From NCBI GenBank assembly GCA_022478985.1, contig JAKSZP010009249.1:1-64000 (forward strand): 64,000 nt of DNA, in the 5' to 3' direction. This DNA comes from Massospora cicadina (lineage: Eukaryota > Entomophthoromycota > Entomophthoromycetes > Entomophthorales > Entomophthoraceae). The notes under the pieces are model-generated. The model worked only from the letters and a program-made list of their open reading frames with translations. It had not been told where the DNA came from and ran no database searches. This document shows positions 1 through 8,719 of this stretch, one piece after another. The translations under genes and the position numbers were made by a program. How positions within the stretch are numbered: the first letter of the stretch is position 1; the number at the start of each line of letters is the position of its first letter.

Positions 1-200
1 TCCCCTTCTTACTTCTTCAATGAAGTTACTTTCCTAAGTAACTTGTTCCCAAAGCTTGCTACATTCTCTATTCCCTCCTCCACATTGGCGACTCGTTCTT
101 TCAAGGCTGCGAACTCCTGATAGTCCACTGAGTTTTAAGCATTCTGGTTTACAGTAACTAAATCAGTCCACAGTTTGCGTAGCTCGTCTTTGAATGACAT
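1..200 (-). pseudogene. Gag N-terminal fragment of a minus-strand Ty3-like element
   Basis: Read on the minus strand, an ATG at 200-198 opens a frame beginning MSFKDELRKLWTDLV. It is interrupted by a TAA at 137-135 and then continues with a heptad-like charged stretch (EFAALKERVANVEEG) typical of a coiled coil. It lies about 30 bases after a primer-binding-like site (231-243), which is where the gag of an LTR retrotransposon should start. The rest of the element lies outside the window. The assignment rests on position and coiled-coil character, not on a recognised Gag domain. Confidence 0.4.
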
Positions 201-230
201 TCTTATAAATTCTGCAACTCAACTACCCCT

Positions 231-243
231 GTAGTGAGCACTG
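231..243 (-). other. Primer-binding-like site of the left-edge element
   Basis: On the minus strand this reads CAGTGCTCACTAC, three bases after a sequence ending TACA at 247. The same arrangement (LTR ending CA, three bases, TGGTGCTCACTA) is seen at 8611 in element B and at 62957 in element G. This copy has C for the leading T and A for the first G. Confidence 0.4.
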
Positions 244-246
244 ACT

Positions 247-1385
247 TGTAAAAATTTACTTAAGTGGTTGTTATTGGCAAGCAACCTTAATAACCTTTTT
301 ACTGCACTGGTTTGGTTTCCTCATGCACTTCATTACGTTGTATAGTAGAATGAATTATTAATCAATAATAATATTGAGACTATTATCCATAGTTGAGTAA
401 TAATTATTATATTTTGGCCCCTACGCTCAGCCAGCATTCCTGATTAAATACTCGTGATGTTATACTTGTAGGGATTCATTCCCTTGCTCTGTCTGACCTG
501 ATCTTTGCTGAGATACCCTGGTGACAGTCTCTTCGGTCCAACACACAGTCAGCTGCTATTCCCCAATAATGCTCCTTCTTCTCTAGATCCCTGATTGGAT
601 ATTTACTCTTTTCTCTAAGAGTCTTCCAATTATTGCACACAGCAATAATATCCTTGAGATAGAATAGCATAATGGAAGCTGATGATAGTTTACTCTTTAA
701 ACTATATCCCAAATGGATAACTTGGAACTAAATAACTCTTATTATCTGTTATTATCTCCTGTATTATCTCCTTTTTTTTTTTATTATAGTGAACCCTAGG
801 GAATATATATGGTGGTGATTTGGTCATCTAACCCTTGGTTGGCACCTCCTCAATGAAATGGCAGCTGTTGCCATTGAATCACCCATCCCATCTCAGCAGC
901 GAGGTCTTTCCCTTCCTGGCTAGGATTCTGTCATTGGACATCCTTGAGACTTAAAATGGAAAGAGTCAGAAAATGTGTCCCTAACGTTTTCCTCTCAATC
1001 CAAGCAAACCAACCATATTTAGCTAGCGACCTGCTTAGTTAATGGGACTTATTACCCATTAAGGCAGGTCACACACCAACTGATTGATTCGCTAGTTGCA
1101 GGTGGCATCACTTGCCTCGCAACTTGCTATTCATTCCCAATCAGTTGGTGATGAAACCCGACTGATCCCAATCAGTACACCTGATAGTTAATCACTATCA
1201 GATGCCCCTATTTCATCGGCAACTCCACCCAATAAGATCTTAAGTATTTTTCCAGATCAATCCCTGATGGATACAACCAGGCGAATATCCCAAAATCCCC
1301 CAAATGTAGTTACTCCGATACTTTGGCCAACCAATTTCTGATTCACTTCGCCTTAGGGAATTTTCCCCTAGCGATTCCAGGTAAT
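247..1385 (-). repeat. Probable LTR (upper boundary unresolved) of the left-edge element
   Basis: The stretch lies between the primer-like site at 231-243 and the abrupt start of element A pol near 1386, and it holds no gene I recognise. It ends TACA on the minus strand, as LTRs do. There is no second copy in the window to fix its start, so the 1385 limit is only where element A homology begins. It contains an A-rich run near 770-782 and the hairpin cluster at 1028-1201. An open frame at 476-712 (minus) resembles nothing I know. Confidence 0.3.
1028..1201. repeat. Cluster of four perfect-stem hairpins
   Basis: Four inverted repeats follow one another. (1) GACCTGC 1028-1034 pairs with GCAGGTC 1064-1070, with an inner pair TTAATGGG 1039-1046 and CCCATTAA 1055-1062. 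(2) CACCAACTGATT 1074-1085 pairs with AATCAGTTGGTG 1139-1150, with inner AGTTGC 1094-1099 and GCAACT 1119-1124. (3) ACTGAT 1161-1166 pairs with ATCAGT 1171-1176. (4) CTGATAGT 1181-1188 pairs with ACTATCAG 1194-1201. All listed arms pair perfectly. Confidence 0.8.
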
Positions 1386-1401
1386 CTAGCAGGCTGGGAA
1401 T

Positions 1402-2374
1402 ATGGGCAAAAATCACAACAATCAGATTTGGATTAAAAAGGGAAAAGATTGGTTAACCACATTCCATACCAGAAAAGGGATTTTCCAGTTTCAGGTCATG
1501 CCCTTTGGGCTTAAGAATGCCACTGCTATCTTTCAACGCCGCATTAATGCAGTGCTGAGGGACTTGTTAGGGGTACGCGCAGTTGCCTACATGGATAATA
1601 TCCTGGTGTTTCCCCTGATCATGATTCCCATTCAGTACACCTTCAGCAAGTGGTGGAGAGGTTAAGGGCAGCCTGCCTTATGCTAAAGATCAGCAAGTGT
1701 GAATTCTTCAAGTCCCATGTCACTTTTATGGGCAACGTCATGTTTGACCAAGGACATATGATAACTCCAGGCAAGGAGAAGGCTATTCGTGTGTGGCCCA
1801 CCCCACCTCAGGCAAGGAATTGAGGAGCTTTTTGGGAACGTGTATGTTCCTCAAGAAGTTCACGCACAATTTTTCTGAGGTGCAGCACCCTTATATATAA
1901 GGCTAGCGGTGCAAAGGTGCTTCATTGGTCCCCATTTTGGAGGATGCTTTCCAAGCAGTGAAGTGCACCCTGTTGTCCACGTCTGTCCTTTGTCATGTCA
2001 ACCCTTCAAAAGAGTTCATTGTGTCTACTGATGACTCCAACTTCGCCTTAATGGCTGCCTTGTTACAAGTAGGCGAAGATGGGATAGAGCATCCGGTGGT
2101 ATATTTTTCTAAGAAAATGTCTCTGCCTGAGTTAAATTACGCTATTTAGGACAAAGAGTTACTAGCATTGGTGGAGACGCTGACTTATTGGCGTCACCAC
2201 TTGCATGGATCCTCCCAACCTTTCCATGTACATACAGATCACCATGCCTTACTGTACTACTGCGCTCCTCATATCCTAACTCCACAACAGACTCATTGGC
2301 ATGAGACCCTTGCTCAATTTGCATTTTTTATGAGTTCACCAAGGGCGAGGAGAATGGTTTGGCGGATGCTTTAA
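1402..2374 (+). pseudogene. Element A reverse transcriptase and RNase H (broken)
   Basis: At 1402-1665 the RT palm is recognisable: a FQVMPFGLKNA motif followed by the active-site segment AYMDNILVF. The usual YxDD second aspartate is Asn (GAT AAT at 1594-1599). Frameshifts separate this from the thumb and connection (about 1670-1810, KCEFFKSHVTFMG). RNase H follows at 1925-2374 with HPVVYFSKKM, a stop at 2147-2149, then DKELLALVETLTYWRH and TDHHALLYY. Roles known for the family are cDNA synthesis and removal of the RNA template. Confidence 0.8.
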
Positions 2375-2639
2375 GCTACAACCCTGCTTTAGCTCCTGAT
2401 CCAAAGGAGGTAGAGGTTCATAACACCCAGTTGATAATTCCTCTGGATAATGTTTTATCTCAACTTCCCACTACCTCAGCCAACACGCCAGCGCTTGCAC
2501 CTCTGGAAAATGCGGAGGAATACGGTATGTTCAGAAATGTAGTCACTTCTCAGCCGCTAACAGCTGAATATACTATGATACTTGCTAAGAGCGCTTTGAA
2601 TCAGGACTTATCAAGAGGTATCACATAAAGGATGAGATG

Positions 2640-3640
2640 ATGTGGTTTCAGGGGCGCCTATGGGTTCCTGATGGATCACTGCGCCTGAAAATCATCCGAG
2701 ACCATCATTATGGACTCACCGTTGGTCATCCTGGAAAAGCAAAGACTCTGGAGTTAATTTGACGCACCTACAAAGGAAGGGCTTATCTTCTCAGGTGGGA
2801 CGGTATTGTAAAGAGTTCCTGATCTGCAATCAAATGAAACTAAATTGTCAACCTTTGGTGGGGTTGCTGGTACCAGTCCAGAAGGCTGAAGGGCCCTGGA
2901 CTTCCCTATCAGTGGATTTCATTATTAAATTACCTGTCTCTGATGATTATGATGCCATCATGGTGGTGGTGGACTTTTTTATAAAGTTCGCCCACTTCAT
3001 TCCTTTCAGAACTACTATAATTGCAGCTGATATGGCTAGGTTCTTCGTCACTCATGTGTTTGCGCTTCATGGGGTTCCCCAAGAAACTATTAGTGATCAG
3101 GAACCCCAGTTTACCTCTGTCTTTTGGGAAAAGTTTTGTAAGACTCTTCAGATTCACCCCTGCGGTTAACTGCCTATCACCCCAATCAGATGGGCAGACT
3201 GAACGAGTGAACTAGTGTTTGAAACAGTTCCTGCGGTGTTACACCACCATGGATCATTCAGATTGGGTTTCTCACCTTCCTATGGCCCAATTTAGCTACA
3301 ACAATACTTTGCATTCTTTAATTGGTCGTTCCCCCTTTTTTGTCAACCTTGGTTTTAACCCCGCCTTTAACATGGAGCCCAGCTGGGGTTTAAAGTTGAA
3401 GCGGTGGTGGACTTTTCCAAAACTATCAAGAAGGTCCACCAGGGGTTTCCACAAGTTTGGAGGCAGCAATGAAAGTTTATAAGGAGAACGCTGATGGTAA
3501 GCACCGAGTGGGTCCAGCGTACCATGAAGGGTATCTTGTGATTCTTCATGCTCATAACATCCCTATCAAGCAGCTATGCAAAAAGCTGGGACCAAAAAGA
3601 TTGGCCCCTACCACGTTGTTAGAAAGGTGGGCCATGCCTC
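2640..3640 (+). pseudogene. Element A integrase (broken)
   Basis: An H2C2-type zinc region (DHHYGLTVGHPGKAKTLEL, then a CKEFLICNQ cysteine pair around 2798-2830) precedes the catalytic core. Core signatures are SLSVDFIIKLPVS (first Asp) and QETISDQEPQF (second Asp), then SDGQTERVN (Glu) in another frame at about 3184-3215. The C-terminal portion continues as WVSHLPMAQFSYNNT up to about 3480. At least four frame changes and several stops are present. In living elements this enzyme inserts cDNA into the host genome. Confidence 0.8.
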
Positions 3641-3792
3641 ATACCAGTTAGATCTTCCCTCTTCATTTTAAATCTTCTCTGTTTTTCATGAGAGCAAATT
3701 GACGTTGTAAGAGGGCTCCCCACCAGAGAAACCTGAGGCTTATCTCGTGGATAGAGCACCAAAGTGAGAAGTGGAGAAAATAGTAGCATCCC

Positions 3793-4047
3793 GCCGTGTT
3801 AAAAGAAGACTTTAGTACTTGGTATCTTGGAAGGGTTTTGACGCTGCAGAGAACAGTTGGGTGCCAGCGCGTGACTGTGTGCATGCCCAAGACCTAATTG
3901 AAGCTTTTTCATAAGCGTTTCCACCAGGTCACCGGATCTCAACCCAAACCATCTGTTGCTGCAATGAAGTTGGCCCCAGCCTACAAGAACTTTTCCCTGG
4001 CGCAAGCCCCTGGAGGGGGGGTTGAGCCCGTTGGGAGGAAAGGGTAA
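3793..4047 (+). pseudogene. Element A chromodomain and pol C-terminus
   Basis: YLVSWKGFDAAENSWVPA, starting at 3816, is a clear chromodomain core, the module that steers chromoviral integrases to chromatin in known families. After a frameshift near 3910 the pol frame continues as a basic, Pro/Gly-rich tail containing KLAPAYKNFSLAQAPGGG and ends at TAA 4045-4047, the last bases before the LTR. GGGAGGAAAGGG at 4033-4044 serves as polypurine tract. The TAA overlaps an ATG (TAATG) that opens the LTR peptide frame. Confidence 0.75.
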
Positions 4048-4902
4048 TGTCGTGGTTGGATAATGACATCATCCTTGGGACCAACATTAGAGACAAAGAT
4101 GCTTGCAAGGAGGCCAAGAAGGTGAAGTTAGCAGGCCTCCCTGACTTCAAGCATACCATAGACCAACGCTGAGTTAAGGCTAAATATGCCAAGTTGGTCC
4201 TATGTGAGCAAGTGAAGTTTGGCCCTGTATGAGAGTGGGGGCGTTAAAACAAACTAGCTTTATTACAACAAAACAATTCACTTCAGTTTTTGGGTGAATG
4301 GGGTTTTGAAACCCGTTCAGTTTTTGCATTATCCAGCTTGGGTCGGCCATTTTTACAATCACCTGAGTTTGGTTAATTACTCAATATAGCATTTCTCCCA
4401 ATGGAAGCGTGCACATATTGGCTCGCCTTTGCTTAGACCTGCTTCCCTCAATTAATTGTTTTGCTGAATCTCCTTAAATTTCCCATGTCAAGGCCAATTT
4501 TCCTTGTTGGTCGACTTATCCCCATAAATAAAATCCCTCACTAAGTACACCGTTTTTCATAGTTATGATCTCTTGGACAATCCTGTGCATGTACCTCTTT
4601 GCGGAGGTCTCATGCTACATTAACCTTTTCATTATAAATTTGATTAGATTATTCCCTTGTGCACCGTTGGTCTGCCCAGGTTCCCTCCAACCTGGGATGA
4701 CTATACCTACTTACTCTGTGCACCGCATTGGTTGGTTGGTTATTTCCACAAATAATCATACTCCTCTACTTGAGTTCTTATTGCTCTAGCACCCTCTGCT
4801 GGGCTCTAGTAACTCTTTCTAGCAACTAATTCCCTAGCGTTGGCCCTGAGCACCGTGCACTACTATGCTGGAAATGGGAGAGTTATAGACACTCTCTTTA
4901 CA
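4048..4902 (+). repeat. 3' LTR of element A
   Basis: It starts TGTCGTGG directly after the polypurine tract and ends CTTTACA, 855 bp. It matches the solo LTR at 5299-6157 and both LTRs of element E. The first 170 bases keep a peptide frame (MSWLDNDIILGT, then KVKLAGLPDFKHTIDQR) with one stop. The last 60 bases keep a frame reading ALSTVHYYAGNGRVIDTLF, a reading also kept in the other family copies. Confidence 0.8.
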
Positions 4903-5260
4903 GTCCAAAAAGGGAGCAAACTTTGAAACTAATCTCACTTGAGTGATTGATTGAAGTTGTATCTGACCCACGCTCATAATTTTATACATGGAATGGGTTT
5001 TTAACCCCCGTTCCCTAATTAACTGGACTGTGCTATCATTGTTAATCAAATAGCTCATCTGTTCTAACGCCTGAGCCAAAACAAGGGCTGGGCGTTTTGC
5101 ACCTCTATTGTACTAACCTGGGCATATTTTTCTTGTACCCAGCATTGGTCCAAAATGTGCTTGAGGTCAGGAAGAACCTGAAGTTTAGCCTTCTGGATCT
5201 CCTGCCACCCAGCCTTGTCATTGGGGTTGGTCCCTTCTATTAAGTCATGCATACATGACA
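4903..5260 (-). repeat. Inverted partial LTR of the A/E family
   Basis: On the minus strand it starts TGTCATGTATGC at 5260 and runs through a diverged copy of the LTR peptide (GLPDLKH equivalent: VLPDLKHILDQCW) into sequence matching the LTR interior. It stops exactly where the LTR of element A ends at 4902, so element A probably inserted into it or deleted the remainder. Confidence 0.6.
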
Positions 5261-5298
5261 CTTCTAGACTGAAATCTCATTTTGGAGTGTGGGTTGAG

Positions 5299-6157
5299 TG
5301 TTGGCTATAAATGGCATAATCATGGGGACAAATCCAAGGGACAAAGCTGCATATCAGGAGGCCAAGAAGGTGAAGTTGGCTGGCCTCCCAGATCTCAAGT
5401 ATACTTTGGATCAACGCTGGGTGGAGGTGAGGTACACCCAAGTTGGTACTAGGTATGCTAGAGAAGTTTGGCCCTGCATAACAGCAGGCGCGTTAGAATG
5501 AAACAGCTTCTTGTTAAATAAAAATGGTTTGCTTCAGTTTTTAGGTGAACGGGGTCTCAAAGCCCATTTGGTTTTTGATTTCAGCTCAGGTCGGCCACCT
5601 TTACAATCAATTACCCAAGTTTGGCTGATTACCAAATACAGTGTATTGCCCAATGGAAGCGTGCACCTATTGGTGCGCTTTGGCTTAGACCCACTTCCCA
5701 TAATTGATTGTTTGCCCAAAATCCCTTAAATTCCTCATTTTAAGACCAAGCTTTCCTGTTGGTCAACTTCTCCCCTAGTAATAAATCCTTTGCTAAAAAA
5801 CCATTTTGTAATTTATGTTATCTTGGACAATCCTGTGCGCAGACCTCTTTGAGAAGGTCTAACACAACGTTAACATTTTGCTTTTGTCTACTTTAAATTC
5901 TTCTGCTCATGCACTGTTGGGCCGTTCAGGTTCCCTCCAGCATAGGGCGCCCATACAATACCCTTCCGAGCCTCATGTGTCTCCCTTCTGGTTAATTCTT
6001 CCATTAATAACCCTTTCCTACCTGAGGTATTCTAGCTCAAGCACTCTCTGTGGGGCCCTAGTAACTTTTTTACTATCAACTAGTTCCCCTGGCGTTGGCC
6101 CTGTGCACTATGCACTACCACGCTGGGAACAGAAGAGTTATAGACACTCTACTTACA
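5299..6157 (+). repeat. Solo LTR of the A/E family
   Basis: It is 859 bp, starting TGTTGGC and ending ACTTACA, aligned over its whole length with the LTR at 4048-4902. Flanks are TTGAG (5294-5298) and CTGAG (6158-6162), a five-base target duplication with one difference. No pol precedes it and no leader of its own follows, so it is a solo LTR. It keeps the start-proximal peptide frame at 5298-5501 (NPRDKAAYQEAKKVKLAGL) without a stop. Confidence 0.75.
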
Positions 6158-6487
6158 CTGAGTAAAAGTTGGAAACACTGTGCCAGTGCAGCCATAGTAA
6201 AACTCCTTCACAACTTTATTCATCTGATAGTAGATGATCACTGCTGCACCCATCTTGATGAGGATGGCAAAACTGGCTAAAATTAATAGACAGTTGATTG
6301 TTTCATGATAGCGGCAAAGTAAGTTTAGACCTACTTGCCAGTCTGGATGCTGAAGCACCCAAATGGCAAGCATGAATGCCAGAGGCACTGCTGCTTGAAT
6401 GAAGTTTATTAGAGCTGGTAGAAAATTTGCCAACAAACACCAAGAAGTCATAAGTTTAAAAATATACCCTGGCAACAAACCATGCAA
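6149..6487 (-). CDS. Hydrophobic Gag N-terminus fragment crossing an LTR end (element K)
   Basis: This 112-codon open frame on the minus strand has two strongly hydrophobic stretches (around residues 17-45, ending AAVPLAFMLAIWVL, and around residues 64-86, INCLLILASFAILI). They are joined by the motif HPDWQVGLNLL. It aligns with the D-element frame at 24233-24520 (VPLAFWALHWVLTHPDW). The homologous LTR end falls at 6299, so the frame starts in LTR sequence and continues into the leader. The last codons run into the solo LTR at 6157 and are not original. I know no named domain; membrane association is inferred from hydrophobicity. Confidence 0.5.
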   Translation of the reverse strand: MHGLLPGYIFKLMTSWCLLANFLPALINFIQAAVPLAFMLAIWVLQHPDWQVGLNLLCRYHETINCLLILASFAILIKMGAAVIIYYQMNKVVKEFYYGCTGTVFPTFTQCK

Positions 6488-7148
6488 TCACAGCTCCAGG
6501 GCCCATGGGCTTGGGAGTTTAAAATAATTGGATTTGGATGGGTGGTTTAAATTTTGGCATGGTAAAAATAGAAATCTTTTGAGAAATGGGATTTCATTAA
6601 ATTTAAAAATGGAAAGTCAATTGTCAATTTCCTCAGTTTGTTACAACTGCTTATATGGCAATTAATTTGGGGAATAGCTTAGAAAGACTTGGGATTAGCG
6701 CCCTCAAGTTTTGACCTAACCTGGCAAACTTTGAGTGGGGGAAACTAATTCAATTTGAAATGACTTCAAAATTGTTAGCGGTGGGCTGAGTCACTTTTGG
6801 TTTGACCTTGGATGCCCAAATTGTGGTTTTTCTGCATTTTTGATTGTTAGCGTGACAGAATCTCACCCAACTAACAATGGGAACCTCCCAAGGCTACCCC
6901 ATGTAGAGGTAGTCCCAAGAGATCAGGAACCTGTTTAGGATACCCAACCTGACCGCACCCAATTGCTTTGGCATCTGTTTGGCCAAGCAAGATGCATAAA
7001 CTTTGAATCTAATTTTTTAAAGGAGGGTTCCAGGCTGGCAGTGAAATTTGTCTTGGGATGTACCTGCCCATTGAGCTTTGTCCTCAACGTTTTTGAGGGA
7101 GTTCTGAATTGGAAACACCATTTCTCAATGGCCCAATTTCATTGACAT
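6299..7148 (-). repeat. Distal part of D-type LTR 'K', split by element B
   Basis: Its minus-strand end (CATGAAACA at 6307-6299) corresponds to the CATCCATGACA end of the D LTRs. The other half of the LTR lies beyond element B at 15308-15827. No gene other than the hydrophobic frame at 6149-6487 is visible. About 850 bp plus 520 bp gives roughly 1.37 kb, somewhat shorter than the D LTRs. Confidence 0.55.
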
Positions 7149-8607
7149 TGTCAGACATTCTCCTTCTCGTTTTTCAAAAAGAATGTTGGAAGTAAAAATG
7201 CCCCCTAAATCACTACTACAATCGGCCAAAAGACCCTGGTGGATTCTCAGTGGAACCCTATCCATTGGGAAAACCTGTTTGATAATCAAAATCCGCTTAT
7301 TAAGGTAAAAACTGATAGTAGGATTGCTCTGACTCCTTGGCCAAATTTGGGGCGTCCATCACACGGTTTCCCCTCAGCCACATCCCATTCCATACCGATT
7401 CCACATGGGTTTGTTCTTCCCTGAAGTGAGAAGATTTTACCTGCTGGTGATTGGGTGCAATTTATCAAATCACTACCACACGGGTTTGTTTTGCCTCAGA
7501 AAATTTTCCCTTATTCTAATAGGCCAAAAACCTATTTTTCCTGATTTGGACGACTAAGCTTTTTGATACTATAGCCCTAAATTCACAAGACCTCGAGGAT
7601 CAAACTGGTTAAAACAGGAAATACTAGGATTGTAACGCACTGGCTCCTTCCAATGAGCCACGAATGAGTTGGGCAACAGGATCCATGTCAGAGACCATAG
7701 GGCTGACAGGACTCCTGATACTACTCTCCTAGTGCGCGCGCTACAAGATTGGACAAACACCCCTGGAAGACAGTTGCAAGTATACTTAACCCCAGCAACA
7801 TGCCTTGACTCCAAGGCAAGGTATAGAGGGAGGCAATAGCCCTCCCAAGCTCACTCTCAAAGTCCAATTCTTATTTGATTTAAGCCAAACATGGCTGCAG
7901 TTAGGCAATATCTTTAAAATAAACCCAAATTATAAATATATGAATTTTAGGTTCTTTTATTTAATATTTAGCCAGGTTGATAGAAAACAGAACTGAGGAG
8001 CCTCCAGCTCCCAGTTCCTTCCCTATATACACATGCTAAAAGCTAAAATAAAATATAATATAAGCTTATGGTGCCAACTTGAATGATGTTTGGTGTAAAC
8101 TTTACAGCAGGATCGCGGAATCTTTACTCAATGGTTCTGTGCCAGTTCTGATCCTCAACGGTTCCGCGCCAGTTCCATTTCGAATCCCAATCAAACCGCG
8201 AAACTCCCTAGCACTCGTTTCATTCCATTCTCGATTTGAATCCAAATCAAATCTCAAAACTACCCATTTTACTCGTTTTCTGTTTTGTTCCGACTTGGAC
8301 GCCCATCTTGCTCCTTGGCCTACTCCAAGCTCTGGCCCCTTAGGCGTCCTTGCCAGAACCAACGCCCCCTCCTCCTCCATACATACAGACACAGCCTTCC
8401 CTGTCTTACCAAAGATCAGGGCAATGTGATGCTGAGGATAGACCTCAACTGTCACAAGGATCAAATAGGAGAGTTCTTTTGGCTTGCCCCGCTGAAATAA
8501 AAGAAAGCATAAAAAACTTTAAAAAAGCGTTTATTATCACTTTTATTTTAAAGGTAAGTTTTATATATTTTAAGAAAAATTTGTGGCATCCATCGGTGGA
8601 TCCCACA
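7149..8607 (+). repeat. 5' LTR of element B (contains a nested solo LTR)
   Basis: It starts TGTCAGACATTCTCC and ends GGATCCCACA. Removing the insert at 7631-8456 and one AGGAT copy leaves 628 bp, against 627 bp for the 3' LTR. The two LTRs differ at roughly thirty positions in the first 480 bases, with an excess at CpG sites. Confidence 0.9.
7631..8456. repeat. Solo LTR C nested in the 5' LTR of element B
   Basis: This 826 bp insert starts TGTAACGCACTGG and ends CTGTCACA (TG...CA), flanked by a perfect five-base duplication AGGAT at 7626-7630 and 8457-8461. The 3' LTR of B is uninterrupted at the same place. No internal retrotransposon sequence is present. The TG...CA ends do not tell its orientation. 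Open frames inside it resemble no known protein. Confidence 0.85.
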
Positions 8608-8610
8608 AAC

Positions 8611-8628
8611 TGGTGCTCACTACAGAGG
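8611..8628 (+). other. Primer-binding site of element B
   Basis: TGGTGCTCACTACAGAGG begins three bases after the 5' LTR end. TGG pairs with the CCA end of a tRNA, as expected for minus-strand priming. I cannot name the tRNA. The same core occurs at the starts of elements G (62942-62957) and, with changes, H (40341-40355) and the left-edge element. Confidence 0.7.
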
Positions 8629-8719
8629 CTCACCCTGTATACTTTGATAAAGTATAAAAGCAATAGAGAGTGTCACCCATTGGGTGTGTAATGGAGAAGG
8701 AGCTGAAGATGATGATTGA

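Larger units (their letters stand above)
1386..4902 (+). mobile_element. Ty3/Gypsy chromodomain element A, 5'-truncated
   Basis: The order RT, RNase H, integrase, chromodomain, 3' LTR is that of a Ty3/Gypsy chromovirus. Homology starts abruptly inside the RT, so LTR, gag, protease and the start of RT are missing. Frames are broken many times, so the copy is dead. It is the same family as element E on the minus strand: RT, integrase, chromodomain and LTR all match. Confidence 0.85.

Noticed and set aside
2930..3157. Minus-strand frame with a His-rich run
   Set aside because: It is the antisense shadow of the integrase core of element A.
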